Below are positions 1-7,735 of a stretch of DNA of 46,775 bases, piece after piece. The position numbers and the translations under genes are program-made. How positions within the stretch are numbered: position 1 is the first letter of the stretch; each line of letters opens with the position of its first letter. The stretch comes from Verrucomicrobia subdivision 3 bacterium UBA693 (GTDB taxonomy: Bacteria > Verrucomicrobiota > Verrucomicrobiia > Limisphaerales > UBA8199). The stretch covers positions 1 through 46,775 of the forward strand of contig DBMR01000085.1 in the NCBI GenBank assembly GCA_002298785.1. Reading direction: 5' to 3'. The notes below the pieces were generated by a model that saw only the letters and a program-made list of their open reading frames with translations, was not told where the DNA came from and searched no databases.

Positions 1-164
1 TTTTAATTTGAGTCAACTCGTAGTGGCAGCATCCGTGGATCAGGGCTTGACCTCCGCCCGCGTACCGTGAAAGCTGACGCCCAGGTTGGCGGAGCATGTT
101 TGGGCGCCTGGCAACAAACATGGAGAGGCTGAAGCACAACCAGCTTCGCGGACCACTCAAGATC

Positions 165-1517
165 ATGCCTGAAGTTACAGCTCCGAACATCACCAGCCCG
201 ACCAATCGCAACGAAGCGCCGGAAGGCAAAATGGGCAACTACCGGTGGGTCATTTGCGCGCTGCTATTCTTCGCCACCACCATCAATTACATCGACCGCC
301 AGATCCTGGCGCTGATCAAACCGATCCTGGACGATCAGCTTAAGTGGACCAATGAACAATACGGCGATGTGCAGGCGGCCTTTCAGGGCGCCTACGCCAT
401 TGGCCTGTTGGGCTTTGGCTGGTTTATCGACCGTTACGGGACTAAGATCGGATATGCGGTCTCGATTGCGGCTTGGAGTGTCGCTGCGGTGGCGCACGCC
501 GCTGTCGGATCGGTGAGCGGCTTTTTCAATGCGCGCCTGGCCCTGGGCCTGGGTGAGGGTGGTAATTTCCCTTCGGCGATCAAGGCCACCGCGCTGTGGT
601 TTCCCAAAAAGGAGCGCGCGCTGGCCACCAGCATTTTCAATTCCGGCACAAACGTTGGCGCGATCATCGCTCCGGCCGTGGTGCCGTTTATCGCGTTGAC
701 CTGGGGTTGGCAGGCAGCCTTTGTCGCCGCCGGTTTGGCGGGGTTCATTTGGCTGCTGTTTTGGATTCCATTTTATGATGTCCCCGCCAAAATCAAACGC
801 CTGAGCGCGGCGGAGAACGCATTCATCCATAGCGACGTTGACGAACGCGGTGATCAAGAGTCGGGCAAAGTTGGCTGGTTCCGCTTGCTGGGTTATCGCC
901 AAACCTGGTCCTTTGTCCTGGGTAAATTCTTAACTGATCCCGTCTGGTGGTTTTTCCTGAGCTGGCTGCCGGACTACTTCAAAAAGACCCGGGGATTGGA
1001 TATCAAGAACAGTGCCGTGTTGTTGGTCTCGATTTACACGATCATAACGGTTTTAAGCATTATCGGGGGTTGGTTGACGGGCTATCTGACGAAGCAGGGA
1101 TGGAGTGTGACCCGCGCTCGTAAGACGGGCATGTTCCTTTTTGCCTGTCTGGTGGTTCCCATCCTGGCGGTTACCCAAGTGAGCGATTGGCCGGCGGTCT
1201 TCTTGATCGGGTTGGCTGGTTCGGCCCATCAAGCCTGGTCCGCGAATCTGTATACGACCGTTTCGGACATGTTCCCGAAGCATTACGTGGCCTCAGTCAT
1301 CGGGCTTGGCGGCATGGCGGGTGCCATTGGCGGGATGATCTTTCAGAAATTTACCGGCAAATTGCTCGATCATTTCACGGCCTTGAACAACGTCACCCGC
1401 GGTTACATGGTGCTGTTTTCTATCTGCGCGTTTGCTTACCTCGTGACTTTTCTCCTGCACCACCTGCTGGCACCCCGATTTGAGACCTTTCGCATGAAAG
1501 GCGAAGCCGCGGCGTAA
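165..1517 (+). CDS. MFS transporter, ExuT/ACS (hexuronate)-like
   Basis: A 12-helix major facilitator inner-membrane permease of about 450 residues. The first helix begins at the segment YRWVICALLFFATTINYIDR. The loop after helix 2 has the MFS signature form D-R-Y-G-T-K-I-G, and a second family block reads ALWFPKKERALATSIFNSG, which closely resembles ExuT-type organic anion (hexuronate) symporters. I chose ATG 165 because the open frame upstream (from 96) gives a low-complexity, non-membrane leader; ATG 231, right before the first helix, is also possible. No start has a convincing Shine-Dalgarno site. The gene lies 67 bp upstream of a ROK-type kinase and a PIG-L deacetylase on the same strand, suggesting import of a sugar acid or amino sugar. 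The substrate is inferred, not shown. Confidence 0.85.
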   Translation: MPEVTAPNITSPTNRNEAPEGKMGNYRWVICALLFFATTINYIDRQILALIKPILDDQLKWTNEQYGDVQAAFQGAYAIGLLGFGWFIDRYGTKIGYAVSIAAWSVAAVAHAAVGSVSGFFNARLALGLGEGGNFPSAIKATALWFPKKERALATSIFNSGTNVGAIIAPAVVPFIALTWGWQAAFVAAGLAGFIWLLFWIPFYDVPAKIKRLSAAENAFIHSDVDERGDQESGKVGWFRLLGYRQTWSFVLGKFLTDPVWWFFLSWLPDYFKKTRGLDIKNSAVLLVSIYTIITVLSIIGGWLTGYLTKQGWSVTRARKTGMFLFACLVVPILAVTQVSDWPAVFLIGLAGSAHQAWSANLYTTVSDMFPKHYVASVIGLGGMAGAIGGMIFQKFTGKLLDHFTALNNVTRGYMVLFSICAFAYLVTFLLHHLLAPRFETFRMKGEAAA

Positions 1518-1584
1518 CCTCGCCACTGACCATTAGGCTTGAACTCCGGCCCGGGCTCGGCTAAACCGTCAAGCATCTTTATTT

Positions 1585-2994
1585 ATGAATGATAATCTTG
1601 GGTTGCCTCTCGTGACGCCTCGCGTCACTCCAGTGCTTCACCCGGCGTTTCGTCCGGCGGTGTTGGCCAATCGCGCTTACCGCGCTGAACTCAACACCGT
1701 GGCTAACGCCGTTCCTGTCCTGCTCGCGCTCGAGCAGAGCGACGGTATCGTTTCCCATTTCCAGACCAGGATCTTTCCGGAAAGCGACACGCGTGCCGCG
1801 GGTAATTTCAACTACCTGGAAAGGATCGTGAAGTACCTGCTTTGGTCGCGTGGCGGGTGGAGGCTGCATTTTGTGGGACCGCAGGAATTGGCGGCACGCC
1901 TGGCGGGACACTATCGGGGGACTGTCACGGGCCGCTTCGACTCCAACATGGTTGGGGAACGCATGTTCGATCACCCTCTGGAGGTGGTGCATACCAGCTC
2001 TCCTCCCCCCGAGCAACGCACGGCCGCCGCCCTGGGCCGTAATCTGGACGGTTGCCGAATCGGATTTGACCTGGGAGGCAGCGATCGCAAGGTGGCTGCG
2101 GTCATTGAGGGGAAGGTCGTTTTCAGCGAGGAGACGGTGTGGGATCCGTATTTTCAGCCCGATCCGCAGTATCACTTCGATGGGATCATGGATTCCTTGA
2201 AGAAAGCGGCTGCCCATCTGCCACGAGTCGATGCCATCGGGGGCAGCGCTGCTGGGGTTTATGTGAACAATAGGGTCAAGGTGGCGTCCTTATTCCGAGG
2301 GGTGCCGCCCGAGGTGTTCAACGCCCGGGTAAAGGACCTGTTCCTGGAGATTCGAAAAGCCTGGAATAACGTGCCATTGGAGGTAGTGAATGACGGTGAA
2401 GTGACGGCTTTAGCCGGCTCGATGGCTCTGGGGAAAAATCGAATCCTGGGCATCTCCCTGGGCACGAGCACCGCCGGCGGCTACGTGAATGCCGAGGGCA
2501 ACATCACGTCCTGGCTCAACGAATTGGCGTTTGTGCCGCTGGATTACAATGCGAAAGCGCCGACGGATGAATGGTCGGGCGACTATGGCTGTGGCGTGCA
2601 GTATTTCTCGCAGCAATGCGTGGGCCGGCTGATTCCCACCGCGGGAATCGAAGTCGAGCCGAGCCTGCCGTTGCCCGAAAAGCTCAAGCACGTGCAGAAG
2701 TTAATGGACGCCGGGGATTACCGGGCGCGGAAAATCTACGAGACGATCGGCACCTACCTGGGTTATGGCGTGGCGCATGCGACCGTTTTTTATGATTTGG
2801 AAAATGTGTTGATCCTGGGACGCGTCACGTCCGGACCTGGCGGCGACCTGATCATCGAAGGCGCCAAGACGGTGCTCAAGACCGAATTCCCTGAACTCGC
2901 GGACAAAATCTCCTTCCACATCCCGGACGAGAAAGAAAAGCGGCATGGGCAGGCGGTGGCGGCGGCAAGTTTGCCCAAGGCCAATGGAAAATAA
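1585..2994 (+). CDS. ROK-family sugar kinase-like protein with N-terminal extension
   Basis: A 469-residue protein whose C-terminal ~315 residues match the ROK/actin-like ATPase fold. Phosphate-1 motif FDLGGSDRKVAAV (about residue 162), a catalytic-aspartate block VVNDGEVTALAGS (about 265) and phosphate-2 motif ILGISLGTSTAGGYV (about 288) are visible. Family members phosphorylate glucose, N-acetylmannosamine or related sugars. Two oddities: about 155 residues precede the kinase fold and resemble nothing I know, and the usual CxCGxxGCxE zinc motif is absent, with only scattered cysteines (DYGCGVQYFSQQC). It could therefore be a non-canonical kinase or a sensor. The stop is 3 bp before the next gene, so the two are probably co-translated. 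Confidence 0.75.
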   Translation: MNDNLGLPLVTPRVTPVLHPAFRPAVLANRAYRAELNTVANAVPVLLALEQSDGIVSHFQTRIFPESDTRAAGNFNYLERIVKYLLWSRGGWRLHFVGPQELAARLAGHYRGTVTGRFDSNMVGERMFDHPLEVVHTSSPPPEQRTAAALGRNLDGCRIGFDLGGSDRKVAAVIEGKVVFSEETVWDPYFQPDPQYHFDGIMDSLKKAAAHLPRVDAIGGSAAGVYVNNRVKVASLFRGVPPEVFNARVKDLFLEIRKAWNNVPLEVVNDGEVTALAGSMALGKNRILGISLGTSTAGGYVNAEGNITSWLNELAFVPLDYNAKAPTDEWSGDYGCGVQYFSQQCVGRLIPTAGIEVEPSLPLPEKLKHVQKLMDAGDYRARKIYETIGTYLGYGVAHATVFYDLENVLILGRVTSGPGGDLIIEGAKTVLKTEFPELADKISFHIPDEKEKRHGQAVAAASLPKANGK

Positions 2995-2997
2995 TTT

Positions 2998-3855
2998 ATG
3001 AATCCCTATCAAGAATACGTAAACAATATCGCGAACGCGGTAAAGCAGGCAAAATCCTATCCACTGGGGGGCTTTCCGCCCGCAGCCCGGCCGCAGATTT
3101 CCCCTACGGCTCCCAAGGCGTTGTTTTTCGCGCCGCATCCCGATGATGAGTGCATTGTTGGGGGAGTGGCGGTGCGCATCTTGCGCGAGGCCGGCATGCG
3201 TTTGATCAACGTGGCGGTGACGCAAGGCAGCAAGAAGGACCGGCAGGCGGCGCGTTATGTTGAGTTGCGCAATGCCTGTGATTATCTGGGTTTCGAGCTG
3301 GTGCCGACCGGACCGACGGGCCTGGAAAAGGTCAACCCCAAAACCCGCCAACAGGACCCGAATCATTGGGCGGCCTCCGTAAACGTGATCCTGGGTATCC
3401 TCAAGGAACACCAGCCCAAAGTTATCATGTTTCCTCACGACCAGGATTGGAACAGCACCCACATCGGCACGCACCACCTGGTGATGGATGCGCTGCGGTT
3501 GATGCCAGCCGCGTTCAGTTGCTACACGGTGGAAACCGAATTTTGGGGACAAATGGACGATCCGAACCTAATGGTGGAATTGAGCGCGCAGGATTTGGCG
3601 GACATGATTACCGCCACGACGTTCCACGTCGGTGAAGTAGAGCGCAATCCGTACCATTTGTCGCTGCCGGCGTTCGCCATGGACAACGTCCGCCGGGGAA
3701 CCGAGTTGGTGGGCGGTCAGGGTGGAGCAGCTCCGGAATACGCGTTTGCGACGCTTTACCGCTTGCGCAAATGGGCGAATGGAGCCATGCAAAATGTGCA
3801 GCAAGGCGGAAGGCAGATTCCGCAATCTGTGAATATCGGGACACTCTTCCCATGA
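2998..3855 (+). CDS. PIG-L family (LmbE-like) N-deacetylase
   Basis: A 285-residue zinc-dependent deacetylase of the PIG-L/LmbE family, which removes acetyl groups from N-acetylglucosamine-type substrates. The metal and catalytic motif PHPDDE lies near residue 46 (FFAPHPDDECIVGG), and the second metal-binding region is the HIGTHH segment near residue 157. No signal peptide is visible, so it should act in the cytoplasm on a small sugar, consistent with the adjacent permease and ROK kinase. The gene starts 3 bp after the kinase stop. Inference: the three genes handle an imported N-acetylated sugar. A nagB-like deaminase, often partnered with such enzymes, is not in view. Confidence 0.85.
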   Translation: MNPYQEYVNNIANAVKQAKSYPLGGFPPAARPQISPTAPKALFFAPHPDDECIVGGVAVRILREAGMRLINVAVTQGSKKDRQAARYVELRNACDYLGFELVPTGPTGLEKVNPKTRQQDPNHWAASVNVILGILKEHQPKVIMFPHDQDWNSTHIGTHHLVMDALRLMPAAFSCYTVETEFWGQMDDPNLMVELSAQDLADMITATTFHVGEVERNPYHLSLPAFAMDNVRRGTELVGGQGGAAPEYAFATLYRLRKWANGAMQNVQQGGRQIPQSVNIGTLFP

Positions 3856-3864
3856 ACGACACTT

Positions 3865-3882
3865 CCGGACGGATTCGTCCGG
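3865..3882 (+). other. 6-bp hairpin downstream of the deacetylase gene
   Basis: The arms CCGGAC and GTCCGG flank the loop GGATTC just after the PIG-L stop. No T-run follows, so it is not a classical intrinsic terminator; it may be a 3' mRNA-stabilising hairpin or chance. Confidence 0.3.
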
Positions 3883-3970
3883 TGCCGGAATTTCAATGGA
3901 GTGGGAGCCTTTATGGGCTTCCACGTCGGGCTCACTCCCCGCATTTCGCCCCTTTTAGGCGGCCCTTTAG

Positions 3971-4438
3971 ATGAAACTCGAATTCATGCGGGAAGCTATC
4001 CGGATTTCCCTGGAAAAGATGCAATCCGGCGCCGGGGGTCCTTTTGGGGCGGTGGTGGTTCGTGGCAATCGGGTGGTGGGTCGGGGGTGGAACCGCGTCA
4101 CCTCGCTGAACGATCCCACTGCGCATGCCGAGATTGTTGCGATCCGTGAGGCCTGTCGCCGGCTGCGGACGTTTAAGCTGGACGACTGCGAGCTCTACAC
4201 CAGCTGCGAACCGTGCCCGATGTGCCTTTCGGCAATCTACTGGGCGCGTGTGCCCCGGGTCTATTACGGCAATACCCGCCGGGACGCGGCACGTATCCAG
4301 TTTGACGACGAGTGGATGTATCGGGAGGTCGCCTTGCCGATTCGTGCGCGTCAGTTGGTGATGCGGCCCTTACTGCGTGCCGAAGCTCTGACCGCCTTTC
4401 GCGCCTGGCGCGACAAAGCCGACAAGATCCCGTATTAA
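3971..4438 (+). CDS. guaD: Nucleoside/guanine deaminase (CDA fold)
   Basis: A 155-residue zinc deaminase of the cytidine/deoxycytidylate deaminase fold. The zinc and proton-shuttle motif H-A-E is in PTAHAEIVAIREA (about residue 52), and the second zinc motif P-C-x-x-C is in SCEPCPMCLSAIYW (about 80). Length and the C-terminal tail (AFRAWRDKADKIPY) match the short bacterial guanine deaminase of the Bacillus GuaD type better than tRNA adenosine deaminase TadA. The expected reaction is guanine to xanthine plus ammonia in purine salvage. It lies 115 bp after the deacetylase gene and may be independently transcribed. The alternative is another small nucleoside deaminase, since substrate specificity cannot be read with certainty. 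Confidence 0.8.
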   Translation: MKLEFMREAIRISLEKMQSGAGGPFGAVVVRGNRVVGRGWNRVTSLNDPTAHAEIVAIREACRRLRTFKLDDCELYTSCEPCPMCLSAIYWARVPRVYYGNTRRDAARIQFDDEWMYREVALPIRARQLVMRPLLRAEALTAFRAWRDKADKIPY

Positions 4439-4508
4439 GCCTGCTTTGACATTCCGGCCTCTCGTAGCATCATTGGGGGTAGGGATCTCACAAGGATTCT
4501 AAACCTTT

Positions 4509-5531
4509 ATGCCGGTGCAATATAAAGATTACTACAAAGTTCTGGGAGTGTCTCGCGGCGCTTCAGAGGCCGAGATTAAAAAGGCCTTTCGCAAGCTGGC
4601 CCGGGAATTCCATCCGGATGTCGCGAAGAACAAAAGACAGGCGGAGGAGCGGTTCAAAGAGATCAACGAGGCGTATGAAGTGCTGGGAGATCCTGCCAAA
4701 CGCAAGCGCTACGACGAGTTAGGGGAGAATTGGAGCGCGGGTGCCGAGTTCCGGCCGCCGCCAGGGTTTGAATCGCGTCGGGCCCGGACCGGCGGGAGAG
4801 CCGGGGGACGGGAATTTGAATTCGAGTTTGGCGGAACCGGGTTCAGCGACTTTTTTGAGCAACTTTTCGGCGGACGCCAAAAAGGAGGTTTTGGTCGTGG
4901 TAGTGGCGTTACCGAGGAGGATTTTATGGAGAGCGCCGGCAGAGACGTCGAGGGCGACATCATGGTCACCCTCGAGGAAGCGCAGCGGGGATCGGTGCGT
5001 TCGGTGTCCGTGCGCCATACCCAGGCTTGCACCGCCTGTGGCGGCTCCGGGCATCAAGGCAGGCAAATCTGTTCCGTTTGCGCTGGGTCCGGTCAAATCA
5101 CTCGCACCGAGAGTTGCCAGGTCAAGATCCCGCCAGGCGTTTCCGAGGGCCAGAGGTTACGCATTCCCGGCAAAGGCGAGGCCGGCGTGGGCGGTCACGC
5201 CGGAGATCTATATTTGCGAGTTCGATACGCAAAGCATCCCGATTTTGAAGTGTCCGGCTCCAACCTCGTGTATGAGCTTGACCTCATGCCTTGGGATGCG
5301 GTCCTGGGCGTCAGCCTCGCTGTGCCAACTTTGGATGGCCGGGTGAATATCAAGATTCCTCCCGGCACAAAATCCGGCCAGAAACTCCGGGTGCGTGGTC
5401 GGGGGTTGCCGGTTCGTGGAGGCGAGAAGGGGGATCTGATCGTGCAAGTCGAAATAGATATACCGGTTCACGTATCTGACGACGAGAAGGCCCTCTGGGA
5501 GCAACTCGCACGAAGGGCTCGCGAACGGTAA
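4509..5531 (+). CDS. DnaJ/CbpA-like co-chaperone with a two-motif zinc finger
   Basis: A 340-residue J-domain protein that should stimulate DnaK ATPase and deliver substrates. The J domain fills about residues 6-72, with HPD in REFHPDVAKNK. A Gly/Phe-rich linker with repeated FGG motifs follows, then two CxxCxGxG-type motifs at C174/C177 and C188/C191, and two C-terminal substrate-binding domains (IPPGVSEGQRLRIPGKG; IPPGTKSGQKLRVRGRG). Canonical DnaJ has four CxxCxGxG motifs and CbpA has none, so this protein is intermediate with room for one zinc site. It stands alone, without dnaK or grpE nearby, so it is probably an accessory J protein. Confidence 0.85.
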   Translation: MPVQYKDYYKVLGVSRGASEAEIKKAFRKLAREFHPDVAKNKRQAEERFKEINEAYEVLGDPAKRKRYDELGENWSAGAEFRPPPGFESRRARTGGRAGGREFEFEFGGTGFSDFFEQLFGGRQKGGFGRGSGVTEEDFMESAGRDVEGDIMVTLEEAQRGSVRSVSVRHTQACTACGGSGHQGRQICSVCAGSGQITRTESCQVKIPPGVSEGQRLRIPGKGEAGVGGHAGDLYLRVRYAKHPDFEVSGSNLVYELDLMPWDAVLGVSLAVPTLDGRVNIKIPPGTKSGQKLRVRGRGLPVRGGEKGDLIVQVEIDIPVHVSDDEKALWEQLARRARER

Positions 5532-5680
5532 GAGTCGGCGAGGGCGCCTCGATTCGGACAGCCTTTCGCCTCGCCAGTTTTGCCGAGGACCAAATTTCGC
5601 TCATTTTGGGCGGGATTAAGCGAGATTTGCATTGCGCCAAAGCATGATTATATGGAGGATAATGCCACGCACAGCACATT

Positions 5681-6370
5681 ATGCCTGGCAAGCTTGTACT
5701 CATCACAGGCGTCACGCGCGGTCTCGGTCGAGCCATGACTGAGGAATTCGCGCGTTTAGGGCATACTGTGTTGGGATGTAGCCGGACCCGGGAAGGGATC
5801 GATCAACTCCGTCGGCAATTGGGCCCGCCACACGATTTCTACATGGTAGACGTGACCATGGATGAGGCGGTCAAGTCCTGGGCCAGCCTGCTTCTTAATT
5901 CCCACGGTCCACCCGATATCGTTATCAACAACGCCGGTGTCATTAATAAGAACGCCCGGCTGTGGGAGATTCCAGATCGCGAATTTAGCGAAGTGCAGGA
6001 AGTGAATGTTCGTGGTACCGCCAATGTGATTCGGTGGTTTGCCCCGGAAATGGTGCGCCGAAAACGCGGGGTTTTCATCAACATGAGTTCTGGTTGGGGC
6101 CGATCCACGGATGCCGAGGTTGCCCCCTACTGTTGCAGTAAGTGGGCCGTTGAAGGCCTGACTCAGGCTTTCGCCCAGGAGCTCCCTTCCTCGATGGCTG
6201 CCGTAGCGCTGAACCCTGGTGCCATCAACACCGATATGCTTCGCAGTTGCTTCGGCGCCTCGGCGGACAATTACATCTCACCCGATCAGTGGGCTCGCCG
6301 CGCCGTTCCGCTGATTCTCAAAATCGGTCCCGGCGACAGCGGTAAACCGTTCGACATTCCCGGGGTTTGA
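5681..6370 (+). CDS. Short-chain dehydrogenase/reductase (SDR)
   Basis: A 229-residue classical SDR with a Rossmann fold. The nucleotide-binding motif TGVTRGLG is at residues 9-16, followed by the structural NNAG motif. The catalytic serine is in MSSGWG, and the Tyr/Lys pair is in the YCCSK segment. Such enzymes carry out NAD(P)-dependent alcohol/ketone conversions; the substrate is not deducible. It starts with ATG directly before the first beta strand. A GGAGG-like element lies about 20 nt upstream, which is far for this start. It is convergent with the prepilin-like gene that follows. Confidence 0.88.
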   Translation: MPGKLVLITGVTRGLGRAMTEEFARLGHTVLGCSRTREGIDQLRRQLGPPHDFYMVDVTMDEAVKSWASLLLNSHGPPDIVINNAGVINKNARLWEIPDREFSEVQEVNVRGTANVIRWFAPEMVRRKRGVFINMSSGWGRSTDAEVAPYCCSKWAVEGLTQAFAQELPSSMAAVALNPGAINTDMLRSCFGASADNYISPDQWARRAVPLILKIGPGDSGKPFDIPGV

Positions 6371-6476
6371 GTTTGTGTCCGGGCACCGTCTTCCTTAGGC
6401 GAAGTCCATTTTCGGCAAACGACCTTCGTTGAGCGATGGCCTCCGCGCAGGATTCCTGGCTACTGCATGCAGCCGG

Positions 6477-7328
6477 TCAATTTGGGCGCTTTGCCGGGGG
6501 CTGATAATCCTTATGCCAGTAATACTCCCAGAGTTTTTCCAGCCGCACGACCTCGACGTGTCCGTCCGATAATTGCACGCTAATCGAACCGGGCAACGGT
6601 GCTCCTGACGCCACCGCTCTGGGGGCGGCTTTTGCGCTGATCACATTGCCGTGGCGGGCGATACAGGCGCGTTGCATGCTCGCGTTGTTGCCGCCTTCAT
6701 AGAGATTGCGGGCGGGCGGGTCGGTAGCCCTGGGCCAGGCGTCCACCCACACGGAATCGAAAAGCACTGGAGTTTTGGAGGGGAATTGGATCGCGCCTTC
6801 GGTGCGAAATTCTTTCGTGGGATCGTCGTTAGCATAGAACCAGCCATTGAGAGCGTAGCTGCCCTGGTAATTGGTGGTGCCATAAACCCATTGCCAGGCC
6901 CGGTCCACCATTCCGAATCCGCCCAGTAAAGAGTTTCTTTGCTGCCAGGGTATCTGCTCCGGTGCCACCGGGCAGATGCGCACCTTGTTCACCGCCGCAT
7001 AATAGTTGATGAGCTTCTTCATCCACAAATCGTACGTCTCGCCCGGCGATTGATAAGGCATGGTCTTGCCGGTGTCGTTGACGTACATGAAGTGTGCCAT
7101 GCCCAGTTGTTTGAGATTGCTGACGCATTGGATGCCCTGGGCTTTGAACTTCGCCCGGCTAAGTGCGGGGAGCAGCATAGCCGCCAGGATCGCGATGATC
7201 GCGATCACCACCAGCAACTCAATCAAAGTGAAGGCCGCCGCTATAGCCACTGGCGCCTCCCTCAATTCGCGGGTTGCCGGGTGGACCTTCAGCGAGGTTG
7301 GCTTATAGCAGTCTGGTCTCATCGTCAT
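6477..7328 (-). CDS. Prepilin-like secreted protein (type II/IV pseudopilin leader, DUF1559-like)
   Basis: A 283-residue protein with the class III prepilin leader and hydrophobic spine AAFTLIELLVVIAIIAILAAMLLPAL at about residues 31-56. The C-terminal body has WV/YALNGW-type segments and a conserved SDGHVEVVRL motif near the end, typical of the very large prepilin-like families of Verrucomicrobiota and Planctomycetota. The residue before the expected cleavage point is Ala rather than the usual Gly. The leader before it is long (about 32 residues), so the exact start is uncertain. No secretion or pilus machinery is adjacent. The role is unknown; such proteins are thought to be surface-exposed pseudopilins. 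Confidence 0.82.
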   Translation of the reverse strand: MTMRPDCYKPTSLKVHPATRELREAPVAIAAAFTLIELLVVIAIIAILAAMLLPALSRAKFKAQGIQCVSNLKQLGMAHFMYVNDTGKTMPYQSPGETYDLWMKKLINYYAAVNKVRICPVAPEQIPWQQRNSLLGGFGMVDRAWQWVYGTTNYQGSYALNGWFYANDDPTKEFRTEGAIQFPSKTPVLFDSVWVDAWPRATDPPARNLYEGGNNASMQRACIARHGNVISAKAAPRAVASGAPLPGSISVQLSDGHVEVVRLEKLWEYYWHKDYQPPAKRPN

Positions 7329-7735
7329 AGGTACGCTTGGTAGTGATAACTATCTATATCATGGAATTCGTACGGCAAGACTCTAATTGCTAACTGCCAA
7401 GCTGAAATCATGGCGTGTTGGTCCCCTACCACCGGTTGCGCCGCTTAGTTTCGAAATGCTAACCGTGAAGCAAGGTTCTGGAGGCAAGCGGGTGAAGTCA
7501 AGATGACCGCCGCAATGGGTGGTAACCAGAAATTACTTTGCTTCAAAAAGTTAATCAATTGGCAGTTCATACGCCCCGAATGCTCAATTCAATCGGCCTG
7601 ATTTTGTATTATAGAGCGTTTAAGAACAATGCTTTAAGAAAATAAAAAGCCTAAGCAATATTTTGAACGAAAAGCAAAGGTTCTGGTCTTAACTTTGTAA
7701 TACAAAGTAAATGCTAAAAAGTTAGCCCTGAACCT
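7329..7735. promoter_or_regulatory. 407-bp AT-rich divergent intergenic region
   Basis: This region separates the leftward prepilin-like gene from the rightward BchE-like gene. From about 7540 it becomes much richer in A and T than its surroundings. A TATTAT hexamer near 7605 and a perfect palindrome at 7692-7708 suggest that regulatory signals for the rightward gene lie here. I see no open frame worth reporting in it. Confidence 0.5.
7692..7708. promoter_or_regulatory. Perfect 17-bp palindrome, candidate operator
   Basis: The sequence is ACTTTGTA-A-TACAAAGT, two perfect 8-bp arms around one base, ending 27 bp upstream of the ATG at 7736. Size, symmetry and position fit a binding site for a dimeric repressor of the BchE-like gene. 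The TTTGTAAT core does not let me name the regulator family. Confidence 0.5.

Noticed and set aside
2701..3552. 283-codon antisense frame across the kinase/deacetylase junction
   Set aside because: It lies opposite two well-supported genes and its translation is His/Arg-rich without domain motifs; a shadow frame in GC-rich DNA.
5662..5742. 26-residue leader peptide before the SDR gene (good GGAGG site at ~5654)
   Set aside because: The Shine-Dalgarno spacing suits ATG 5662, but the peptide overlaps the SDR start in another frame, has no regulatory codon run and no attenuator hairpin is visible.
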